A DNA stretch of 64,000 bases, taken from the NCBI RefSeq assembly GCF_901709675.1, contig NC_051106.1, positions 1,400,001-1,464,000 on the forward strand, written 5' to 3'. Of this stretch, positions 35,301 to 64,000 are shown piece by piece. The notes beneath the pieces are model-generated. The model was not told the DNA's origin. It did not search any database and saw nothing but the letters and a program-made list of their open reading frames with translations. Positions within the stretch are counted from its first letter, which is position 1. The number at the start of each line of letters is the position of its first letter. Made by a program: the position numbers and the translations under genes. The DNA is from Syngnathus acus (taxonomy: Eukaryota > Chordata > Actinopteri > Syngnathiformes > Syngnathidae).

Positions 35301-35552
35301 ATGAATTGGACCGGTGAGCATCGCGCTTTCATTGTGGAAACGTTTATCAAGAACGAATCTGTAACTGCAACACAACGAGCGTTCCGTTTGCGCTTCAGAC
35401 TTGGTAGACATGATCCCGTACCTACTCGAAACACGATCTTATTATGGGTTACTAACTTCAGAGCCAGTGGATCAGCATTGAAACGAAAATCAACCGGCCG
35501 ACCTCGCACCGCCAGAACTCCAGAAAATTTGGCAGTGGTAAGACCAAAATAA
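35301..35552 (+). pseudogene. truncated transposase fragment (DUF4817-like helix-turn-helix start)
   Basis: ATG at 35301 opens 83 codons starting MNWTGEHRAFIVETFIKNES and including TATQRAFRLRFRLGRHDPVP and a GRPRTARTPENLAVV end. This is the N-terminal helix-turn-helix of transposases with a DUF4817-type head and a DDE domain behind it. The catalytic part is absent: the frame stops at 35550-35552, where the right terminal repeat begins. The element is therefore an internal-deletion derivative. The recognition is from family memory. Confidence 0.7.
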
Positions 35553-35614
35553 CATTATTCGAAAATGACACGAAAATTAAATGAAACGATACAAAACGAA
35601 ACAAAATGGCATTA

Positions 35615-36392
35615 TATATATATATATTTTTTTTTTTTTTCTTCTTGGTATGGCGCCGTGAGTGGCTGCCTCCCAGCAGTGTTCTCTCTTTTCCTCTTTA
35701 TTTCCTTCTTTTCTCCTTTTTCTTTCTGTCTTTTTGTCCATTCGGCGATGCTGGTGCCTTCTACCGCACCTCGGTATCTCTTCGGATCGGATATTTATTT
35801 ATTTTTTTCTTCCTGGGACCGGGATCATCGGTTGAGCCGGCGTAACTCTACGACGGCTTCCTGCTTATCCGGCCAGTGATGACCGGGTCCCTCGCCTTGG
35901 CCTTGCAGCCGCAACCCCTGTGGGGAGTCCGCTCCCTCGTGCTCGTCGGTACCAACGACTTTCGCCACGCTAGCCCCGTGGTGACCATCTGCACGTGCCC
36001 CGGCTGGGTGCCCGGGACGCTGCTCACACGTTTGCCTGCTTTGTGATGTTTTCACCGATTCACGACCACGGTCCATTGGGCGCCGTTGAACTGGACTGCC
36101 CTTACACCTGTCGATGGACCCCGTGGAGGCTATTTTGTGTGTTTTGGGGTGTTCTCTTGTATTGGGGGTGCTGGTTGGCCGCTGTTACTTTTTTTCCTTT
36201 GTCTTTTAGCTTTGATTTGCTTTGATGGCTTTTATCTTGAGCACTTTCTGACTTTCTTTGTGGCGCCGTTGTGTGGCAGCCTTATGAGAGTTATTGAGTT
36301 GCGCTCATGCCATCTGTGTGTCTTTTGTATACCCACTCTGTGGTGTGGATACTGCTGGGGCCTGAATTTCCCCACCCCTGGGGATCAATAAA

Positions 36393-36424
<32 letters not shown>
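35615..36424 (+). mobile_element. LINE-like retroposon 3' part with (ATCA)n tail
   Basis: The segment ends GGGGATCAATAAATATTC, then about eight CAAT/ATCA units to 36424, a typical tail of teleost CR1/Rex-type LINE copies. It interrupts the right terminal repeat of the 34441-36525 transposon (the arm sequence stops at GGCATTATA and resumes at ATATGTACTTTTCG). The 5' boundary is obscured by TA/T runs at 35615-35640. No reverse-transcriptase frame is present. Confidence 0.6.
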
Positions 36425-36639
36425 TAATATGTACTTTTCGAAAATAAAAAAAACGTTTTTGTTTCTTTAATTTATTTGCATTTTATTAAACCTACAAACG
36501 TGTCAGATCATTTTGCCGGACCCTGTATTTCATGCACGCATATAACATGACATTCTGTTCCACCCTTCTGCAGTCTGTACCCCTATCTGGCAACCCCCAG
36601 AAAAAAATCTTTAACCCGCCCCTCTCAAAGAGAGAACGG

Positions 36640-37196
36640 AATAATAGCGAAAAGATTAGGTAAGAGAAAAATTAATTCAGAATGCAGGGCATTTAACTTG
36701 CAGTGGACAAACGATTATTTTTTTGTTCAATGCAAAGAAAAGGCTGTCTGTCTCATGTCAAGAGGCGGTGGCGGTATTCAAAGAATACAATCTGCGGCGA
36801 CACTATGCATCCCGTCGCAGACAAGTATGATAGCTTGCAAGGCCAAATGCGAGCAGACAAACTCTCAAAGCTCAAAAGTGGACTGTTAGCTCAGCAGAAT
36901 ACTACATTTGTACGCCAAGCTCAGCTGAACCAGTCATCTGGCAGATGCAGGCCCAGAGAAGGTTATTTGGTTATTATTTAGTATTTCCTGAATAGTGTTA
37001 TAATTTATTTCCTGACTTTTGTTCTGTGAGGAATCCAGTAAGGGTTATTTGCTTGTGCTTTCTGGAAAACAATACATTTTTACGTTTAGGCACTCCTGCA
37101 ATCGTCACACTTTTTTTGTTACAAACTGACCCCGGCCCCCCATCAGAGAAGGGAAAGGTTATGTGGCCCTCACAGGAAAAAGTTTGGGGACCCCTG
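36640..37196 (+). pseudogene. decayed hAT transposase start and right terminus
   Basis: Fragments in two frames read QWTNDYFFVQCKEKAVCL and then ADKYDSLQGQMRADKLSKLK, with SGLLAQQNTTFVRQAQLNQS. This is the BED-finger beginning of the hAT group that gave rise to GTF2IRD2/ZBED-like proteins. A frameshift separates the pieces and coding stops after about 90 codons. The 3' end AGTTTGGGGACCCCTG at 37181-37196 is a typical hAT terminus. The left end may be the TCTCCAAACTACGGCCCGCG stretch near 34265, outside the nested insertions; that pairing is uncertain. Confidence 0.65.
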
Positions 37197-37438
37197 CGGA
37201 GTATAGTTGACGCACAATAACAGCAGTGAACATGCGCAGTTTCTCTGCAGCCTAGGTTTCACTTCGTGATTACAAAACCTGAAATGGAAAAAAAGAACAG
37301 ATCATTTAAATCGGTCTTGTGTACAGTGATGCTTCATGCAAAGTAGCACAACAGATTGCACCCCATACCAACCCGGGTTTGTTTCTTGGTTGTAGTTAGG
37401 CCTAACTGGGTGAATTTCAATTTCTCTGTGGAAAGAAG

Positions 37439-37718
37439 CAGTGGCGGTAGCCAAGCCGGGGCGGCGCCCCGGTTAGGACTCCCTGCGCCCCGGTTGAAAA
37501 AAATCGAGCTTTTTCGATTCTTCATTTTCATGCCGTTTTTTTCTTTCGGTCTTGCGCGAATGTGCTTGCGCTATTCTATGTGCGCGATGTTATCCATTCA
37601 CCGTTTGCCTCCCGGACCCGGATGTTGTTTTAGCGATCAGCGAACGGCGTGGGTGATGTTCGATTTTTTTTCCTGTGGGCGCGCGCCCCTACTGGAAAAA
37701 TTCCTGGCTACGCCACTG
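37439..37718. mobile_element. 280-bp hAT-type MITE with perfect 8-bp target-site duplication
   Basis: Starts CAGTGGCGGTAGCCA and ends TGGCTACGCCACTG. Both sides carry GAAAGAAG (37431-37438 and 37719-37726). The interior is non-coding. An 8-bp duplication and CAG..CTG ends fit the hAT superfamily. Confidence 0.9.
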
Positions 37719-38277
37719 GAAAGAAGCATTTCAAGTATTTCATTTTTTCTATTCTAATAAAAATGAAAAAATCAATAAATTACTAAATATTCATATTGGC
37801 TAATAAAAGTATACTGTGAAGTAACCCAGGCAGGTAAGGCTGGAACAGTGCAAAAAATGTAAAAACAAGCGCGAGTCACAATGCAGACGGTTTATTCTTC
37901 CATGTAGAAGCCCCATTTCAGTCCAACTGAACGCACTCTCATAGGAGAAGGAGGGTTCTGTGACTGCTCCAGGACGCAAACAAATGCATAATAAATAAAG
38001 CATTATGTTTGTGCTATGTTACTTACAAAGTCAGCGAGCAGTCTCTCAATTCACGCCTCTTCAGTCAATCAAATCAGTCGCTCACTTTTCACCCCAGCGA
38101 TTACCACTTGCCTCCACTTAGGGGCAGGCTGTAGAAGACTCCAAGTTGGGCGTTGTGAGAACAGGGGCGGAGTGTGATTTAGCAGGCTGTGGGAGGAGTG
38201 ATACCCCTCTGCGTTCTGCAATCAGACCCCACTCGAAATCTGGAGTGTACGACGAGGGAGACTTGATTCTGATGGGA

Positions 38278-38312
38278 GGGATTGATTCTGGTGGGCTGGA
38301 CTGTTTCTGCAG
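38278..38312. repeat. right arm of a distant inverted repeat (partner 33997-34031)
   Basis: See the partner entry; roughly 35 bp, mostly matching, opposite orientation, about 4.2 kb apart. Confidence 0.6.
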
Positions 38313-39081
38313 AGTTGTACTTGCAAACGTCTGCGTCACTCACTGTATAAACGCTATTTTGGTGCAATACTAGCTGTGAGCTAGTAAATTTTTTATTTAT
38401 TTTTTGTTCAGCAAGATAATTCCGTCTCTGTCGTCTCTTCAATGAAAACTGCCAATGCAAAAAGTAAAATATAGGCCAATTATTCATCTATTTTTTATAC
38501 TGCTATTATTGGTGCTATTATTTCCATTGTATCTTACGCGACTTAAATTAGATTTTTATTTTGTTTGTGATCTCGACGTCAATTTTTCCCTCATTAAATT
38601 TGATTAATTATTTAGTTTCGACTTGATAATTGTCGGAAGATAACCCTTGACCACAGGAAGAGAATATACCGACAACTGTGTAGTGGGAGCCACGTTGATG
38701 TTTTTGCATCGGGCGACTCGACAACCACTGCTGATTGACGACTGGAGTATCCAATGCAGTTATCTCCTCTTGTAAACAGGGCAACACATTAGCCAATCGC
38801 GGTGTTGTTTACCACAATCGCCTCTCCGATTGGACGCCTTGGACGTCCGAGACTCGGCCAGTCAGATGCACTGATATTGAAGTTGGTCGTTTCCGCGGGC
38901 TTCTTCTTGAGTGACGGGTAGTCGGCCCAATAAGCTTGTGCTGAGTATGCCGCCCCTTTTGATTGACACTTCTCCAGTCAACGAAAAGTGGTCTTAACGA
39001 ACGCATGCTTTTCAACGTCCAATCACTGTATGGAAACAAGGCGGAGCCTCGAATCGTAACCACGGCAAGTCTTGCATCAAG

Positions 39082-39282
39082 TATAAAGAGGATAACGCTG
39101 CGTTCTCTTCCCGTGGCTGTGTTTACATTAATGAGAAGAAGAGAGGGCACTTTAGGGCAAACTAGGACGTAACTTTTATTGACACTCATAACACAAACGA
39201 TTATTTTTCTTGGATGTAAAGATTTACACGGCCGAGCAGTGGCATGTAAATCTGCTGCTTCACTAATGAGCCAGCCTTCCAA
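39082..39282 (+). promoter_or_regulatory. eif2ak3: eif2ak3 proximal promoter/leader: TATAAAG box and three upstream ORFs
   Basis: TATAAAG at 39082-39088 could place transcription start near 39112. Downstream of it are (a) ATG at 39131, 13 codons, TAA at 39170-39172; (b) an ATG directly followed by TAA at 39244-39249, with G at -3; (c) ATG at 39266 opening 59 codons that overlap the eif2ak3 start in another frame and stop at 39445. The main ATG (39283) has C at -3 and G at +4, a middling context. Transcription start is inferred. Confidence 0.45.
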
Positions 39283-60201
<20,919 letters not shown>

Positions 60202-62075
60202 CGCACCCCCGCCAACACGACAGACGAGACAACGACTTTTTTTTTTACACTACTGCTACTGATTTCAGCCAAGTGCGCCTTGGAACATGTTTTCCCCTCC
60301 TGTCACGCATCAGTCTCGAAATCTCAGGTACGACAAGCACGAGGAGAGACCTTCAGCCTTCAGCCACATGCCTGATTAGGAAGACCCCCCAAAAGATAAC
60401 AGAGACATTCTTTTTTCTAAATGTACGGTGGGTGGAGAAGATCTGAATTGCCTTTCGACTAAATGAATGGCCCAAGCCAGTGCTTTGACTACTACTACTC
60501 TGCTTTTTTTTTTAAGACCCCGTTCACGCTGAGCTTGTATCTGTACTTTCTGACAAGCTATTTCCACATTATTTGCCTAATAGCAGTTTTCAGAAAAACT
60601 GACAGAAAAATATAACTAGAAATGTCACTATTCTGCCTGAAAGACCCTAAATTGTTGTTTCTGACATTTTTCTGGCAAAATTGTGACTTTTTGCTCATTC
60701 TTGTTGGCAGCGAGCCAAGTGCAGCTCAGTGTGAAAGGGTTCTTTCGGTCTTGTTTGCTGTTGGGTGTACATAAGGCCACATTCCATTTTGAAGGAAATT
60801 TGTAAATAGGAGCATAGCAGTCAGCAGGACATTTCAGAATGTCTCAGCGTGACCTCTGGAGGGTGGCGACGGCTTGCTTTTTGTAGTGACCGCTCGGCTC
60901 GCTCACTGCAGTTTTGTGGCCCGCGTCTACACGGTTGTTACTACAGTTCTTTTTTTTTTTAAATTGGATTTGTTCTTCAGTTGCAAAACGCCTTGTGGTT
61001 CGGTCCTACTGTGCCCCCTAGTGCTTTGACATGACACTGCAATCGATTATTCTGGAAAAAAAAAATATTTCATAAAGTGCCATTATTATTATTGTTACTA
61101 TTGTTGTAAATCCAGCCATTTTTGTGTGGACATGACCCAATGTATTTCGAGCCAATCTGAAATCGATAGATTCACAAAAACAATTTTTTTTTAGTTTCTG
61201 GATGAAATGCCAGAATTTTGACTATTCCCCCGAATGTGGTTTTTCCAAACTTGCAATTTTGGTTTTTGAAAAATAATGACTTGCCCCCACTAAATGTACA
61301 AGGATCGCAATTTTAGACATTTTTATAACTCCTCATAGAATCTAAGATTAAGATTTAATTCGACCATCAAGCACTCATAGGGGGGGAAACCACCCATTTT
61401 TTTCTCTGAATATTCCAACATTTTTTTTTTTTTTTAACACACCTGACTTTATCTTGTAATTCTGATTGTAATATTTGCGGCGCTGAGCGTGGGCCAAAGA
61501 AGCCGCCACTGAACACCCGGTCAGCCTGCCCTCAGTTTTGGCCCGAGAGCTTACATTTTGGACCTGAGGTCGGTCACGTGATCAAGTGCTGTGAGTCACA
61601 TGACTGTCGTGTGCTCCCGTAATTGTCGTTTTCTAACGTTTTGGGGATAAGAGCGTTTTTTTTTTTTTAATCTTGTCATTATTCTTGTTCTAATTGTTAT
61701 CCAGCGTGGAAAGCCAAGTGCCGTTCACTGGCTGGCCTTTTGCGCTGCGCACGCACACTGCGTTGCGGACAATCACCACATCAAGTCAAAGTCAAGTCGT
61801 CACTGATTGTTCCTCTTCTGTTTGCGGAGGTTTCTTTGCCGTTTATTTGGCTCTGACAGAGAAGGGAAAAATGTGAAGGCATAAGTGCTTAAAAAAAGGG
61901 GTTGAAAAGGCACACATTCTTCTCTGTCCATACAGAATTGTAAATATGTTGATTTAGCTTTTTATTTATGTTCTACGCTGTTGATCAATCCGTTTGGGGT
62001 TGGCGTTTATTAACGAGAGAATATGACTTCTTACAAGTCTGACTTTAATAAAACTGAAAAAAACAAAACAACTTG
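60202..62075 (+). other. eif2ak3: probable 3' UTR of eif2ak3
   Basis: No frame or splice structure is seen. It is T-rich, with several TTTTTTTT runs. The only strong hexamer before the atrn promoter is AATAAA at 62047, giving a 3' UTR of about 1.87 kb. Confidence 0.6.
62047..62052 (+). terminator. eif2ak3: AATAAA polyadenylation signal, eif2ak3
   Basis: AATAAA followed by CTTGCAATGTGTCTCC about 25 nt on. It lies only about 340 bp upstream of the atrn start codon, so the two genes are tightly head-to-tail. Confidence 0.6.
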
Positions 62076-62127
62076 CAATGTGTCTCCACCCCCTTTTTTC
62101 CTCCGCCCTCCCACCTCCACTTCTTGA

Positions 62128-62394
62128 ACTTCCGCCGCCGTGACGTCACTTCTGGACGTCAAGATGCGGCTCTGTGCGGCGGCGAGCTGGCCACCACGAA
62201 CAGTCACAACATGTAACATGGAGCCCGCAATGGAATCTTAAAGCCCGCCTCGTCACCTCCACGACCACGACCGACGCGTTCCCGCTCCACTACCCCGACC
62301 GGGGCATCGAACGGCGGCTGGTGGCGGTAGCGGCGCCCACCGCGAAGCTAGCGGAGCGTCTGGGGGCTCGAGCAGCCATCTTTTAGAGAGACAA
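62128..62394 (+). promoter_or_regulatory. atrn: atrn promoter/leader with CRE palindrome
   Basis: CpG-rich. ACTTCCG (ETS-like, about 62128), the full palindrome TGACGTCA at 62141-62148 (CREB/ATF site), and GCCATCTTTT just before the start (YY1-like). No TATA box. Factor use is inferred. Confidence 0.55.
62164..62241 (+). promoter_or_regulatory. 25-codon upstream ORF in the atrn leader
   Basis: ATG at 62164 runs 25 codons (MRLCAAASWPPRTVTTCNME and five more residues) to TAA at 62239-62241, ending 153 nt before the atrn ATG. It is relevant only if transcription starts upstream of it. Confidence 0.35.
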
Positions 62395-63432
62395 ATGTTC
62401 GGGACGACGCGACTTCAGCGATGGGCCTTCTCGCTGACCGGCCCCGCAGACCGGAGCTTGGCGGCCGGCCTCCTTGTAGTCCTCGTGTTGGCGGCGGGGA
62501 TTCCCGGACGCTCGGCGGCGGCGAAGGAGAAGGAGTGCGACAAGCCTTGTGTGAACGGCGAGTGCAACGCGGCGACGGGCGGCTGCGTGTGCTCCCCCGG
62601 CTGGGTCGGGGACCAGTGCCAGCACTGCGGAGGAAGATTCAGGTAGGGAGTTCCGCACGCGACTCGCACCGGCGGGCACGCGAATTCGAGACCGCGCGAC
62701 CGCGAGACGCTCAGGTGTCCCGCTACCGATTGAAGGGATTTAAGCGCCGCTTGTCTTACCTGAGCAACATGGCGGCGCTTTCTTATCACCTGAAGCACGT
62801 AAAAGTAACATTTGCTGCATTCTAATCATCGTTGAATTAAAGGAATTATCGGGGGAAGAGTACGACCCTATTCTTGTAATCCTGAGAATTTTCCCCTCAA
62901 TTATTTGGCTTGTTTTTGAAATGCAACTTTGTTTAAAATATGTGACTGAATTCATTGATGATTTTTTTTTGGGGGGGCAAGCATACATTTCCAATCAGGA
63001 TGCTGAAAGTGGTTCAATTTCTGGGTGGAGCGGGAGCCTTGGGTTTATTTCTTTGAAAATTACATAAAATATGAAGAAGATACTAACTGTTGAACCCAGG
63101 AAAGACAATGACAAAGAAGACGCTAACGTTCAAAGAAAAACTGTAAATTGCTGCAAGATCACTTAGGCGCAACCTGTTTACAAGACATCTTCCTTAGAAG
63201 ACGAAGCAAACTGTGGAGACGTCATGAAACAGATATGATATGCGCAGATGACAACGACATCATCATTACCTGATGGCATCGATAATCGATTGCAAACCTT
63301 TGGTGGGTAAATGTTTCTTCCCACAAGCCTTGTGTCTTTGGCTTCCAGGTTGACGGCTCCTTTTGGCTTCCTGTCAGACGGACCTGGCAACTACAAATAC
63401 AAGACCAAGTGCACTTGGCTCATTGAAGGACG
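62395..63432 (+). CDS. atrn: atrn (attractin), first two coding exons; gene continues past the window
   Basis: Exons 62395-62642 and 63349-63432, phase-matched (AG|G gives Arg), ending at a GTGAGT donor. Exon 1 encodes a hydrophobic signal/anchor (SLAAGLLVVLVLAAGIPG) followed by an EGF-like module with cysteines in CDKPCVNGECN, GCVCSPGWVGDQCQHCGGRF. Exon 2 starts the CUB domain (GFLSDGPGNYKYKTKCTWLI). Attractin is a large kelch/CUB/EGF/C-type-lectin membrane protein involved in melanocortin-agouti signalling and myelination. The GPGNYKYKTKCTW stretch favours atrn over atrnl1, as does proximity to slc4a11, its human neighbour. Only about 111 residues are in the window. Confidence 0.9.
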
Positions 63433-63555
63433 GTGAGTCCCGCAGGCAGGCCAATCGGTGTCTCGCTTCGCCGTACCTTCCCTTTTCAACTGGCAACCTA
63501 AAATCTTAAGAGTGTTAACACTGATTTGATACATGGATAGTTTGATAGTCCAATA

Positions 63556-63680
63556 CAGGGGTCTCAAACTCCAGTCCTCGGGGGCCGCATTCCTACATGT
63601 TTTCCAAGTTTCCCTCGTTAAACACACCTGATTCAAATGATCAGTTCATCTCACGTTCTGCAGGAGCCTGATAATTGAGG
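63556..63680 (+). mobile_element. hAT-type terminal fragment
   Basis: CAGGGGTCTCAAACTCCAGTC followed by CTCGGGGGCCGCATTCC and AAACACACCTGATTCAAATG is a dispersed vertebrate hAT end. Its other end is not seen; a SINE fragment abuts it. Confidence 0.65.
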
Positions 63681-63911
63681 GCACACAAGAGACGAACAAC
63701 CAGCCACACTCGCACCTAGGGGCAATTTGGAGTGCTCAGTCGGCCTACCATGCATGTTTTTGGGATGTGGGAGGAAACCGCAGTGCCTGTAGAAAACCCA
63801 CGCAAGCACGGGGAGAGCATGCAAACTCCACGCAGGGGTGTGGAATCGAATCCGCACCCTCCAAACTGTGAGGTGAACGTGCTAACCAGTGCGCCACCGA
63901 GCCGCCCGCAG
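63681..63911 (-). mobile_element. tRNA-derived SINE, minus strand, 3'-truncated
   Basis: On the minus strand it starts GCGGGCGGCTCGGTGGCG, has an A-box-like TGGCGCACTGGTTAGC and a B-box-like GGATTCGATTCC, then GTTTGCATGCTCTCCCCGTG. It stops at GTTGTTCGTCTCTTGTGTGCC, without the ATGG tail. Same family as 58688-59002; together the two show both ends of the SINE. Confidence 0.85.
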
Positions 63912-64000
63912 GCAAAACTATAAATCAGTTAATCATCAACCTGCAGTGCGTTTCAAAGACAACACCACACTGCGGACACATTTTAATGTCTAAGTTTGGT

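Larger units (their letters stand above)
34441..36525 (+). mobile_element. DNA transposon with ~140-165 bp terminal inverted repeats, interrupted by two later insertions
   Basis: The left arm, about 34441-34583 (GTCCGGCAAAATGATCTGACAC and onward), matches the reverse complement of the right arm, which is itself split into 35549-35614 and 36425-36525 (GTGTCAGATCATTTTGCCGGAC, then CCTG and TA). Between the arms lies a 5' transposase fragment. The left arm is followed by a Tigger-like element (34584-35274), and the right arm is broken by a LINE-like insertion (about 35615-36424). A TA borders the right end. The left edge is decayed by a few bases. Confidence 0.8.

Noticed and set aside
34258-37196. 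One outer hAT element enclosing the whole nested stack
   Set aside because: The left TCTCCAAACTACGGCCCGCG and right AGTTTGGGGACCCCTG ends agree only over the outer dozen bases and may belong to different families.
63341-63432. Assignment to atrnl1 rather than atrn
   Set aside because: The GPGNYKYKTKCTW stretch is nearer to attractin as I remember it, and slc4a11 lies next to ATRN in human; only two exons are visible, so the rejection is not absolute.

Overview
The window is vertebrate, almost certainly teleost, nuclear DNA. Genes are split by GT-AG introns, several only 60-90 bp long. The proteins are vertebrate orthologues, and the spacers are full of (GT)n/(TA)n microsatellites, tRNA-derived SINEs, hAT and Tc1/mariner-type (Tigger-like) transposons. 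The species cannot be named from the sequence.

Four protein genes, all on the + strand, were assembled exon by exon, and reading phase is conserved across every junction used. (1) slc4a11, 20 coding exons, 4952-27929, 845 aa: an SLC4-family membrane transporter. (2) rpia, 9 exons, 30504-33132, 235 aa: ribose-5-phosphate isomerase. (3) eif2ak3 (PERK), 18 exons, 39283-60201, 1116 aa: the ER-stress eIF2alpha kinase. (4) atrn (attractin), exons 1-2 only, from 62395, running off the right edge. From memory of the human map, SLC4A11 and ATRN are close together on 20p13, while RPIA and EIF2AK3 are neighbours on 2p11. The fish order slc4a11-rpia-eif2ak3-atrn therefore interleaves two human neighbourhoods.

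Layout: 1-489 is the end of an hAT transposon; 490-4.67 kb is spacer; 4.67-4.95 kb is the GC-rich slc4a11 leader; 5-28 kb is slc4a11 with a large GT tract in intron 1 and MITE-type insertions around exon 11; 28-30 kb is its 3' UTR; 30.1-33.8 kb is rpia; 34-38.3 kb is a nested pile of transposons; 39.08-39.28 kb is the eif2ak3 leader with upstream ORFs; 39.3-62.05 kb is eif2ak3; 62.1 kb onward is the atrn promoter and first exons.

The four genes share no pathway; they are neighbours by synteny. I see no prokaryote-style system, CRISPR array or gene cluster. The points most worth a second look are the eif2ak3 leader (two short upstream ORFs plus one overlapping the start), a 63-nt stop-free intron and a DLG motif in the PERK kinase domain, a MITE family carrying what looks like a promoter plus first exon, a 124-bp direct repeat bracketing an in-frame exon of slc4a11, and a repeated CCAAT block in eif2ak3 intron 1.
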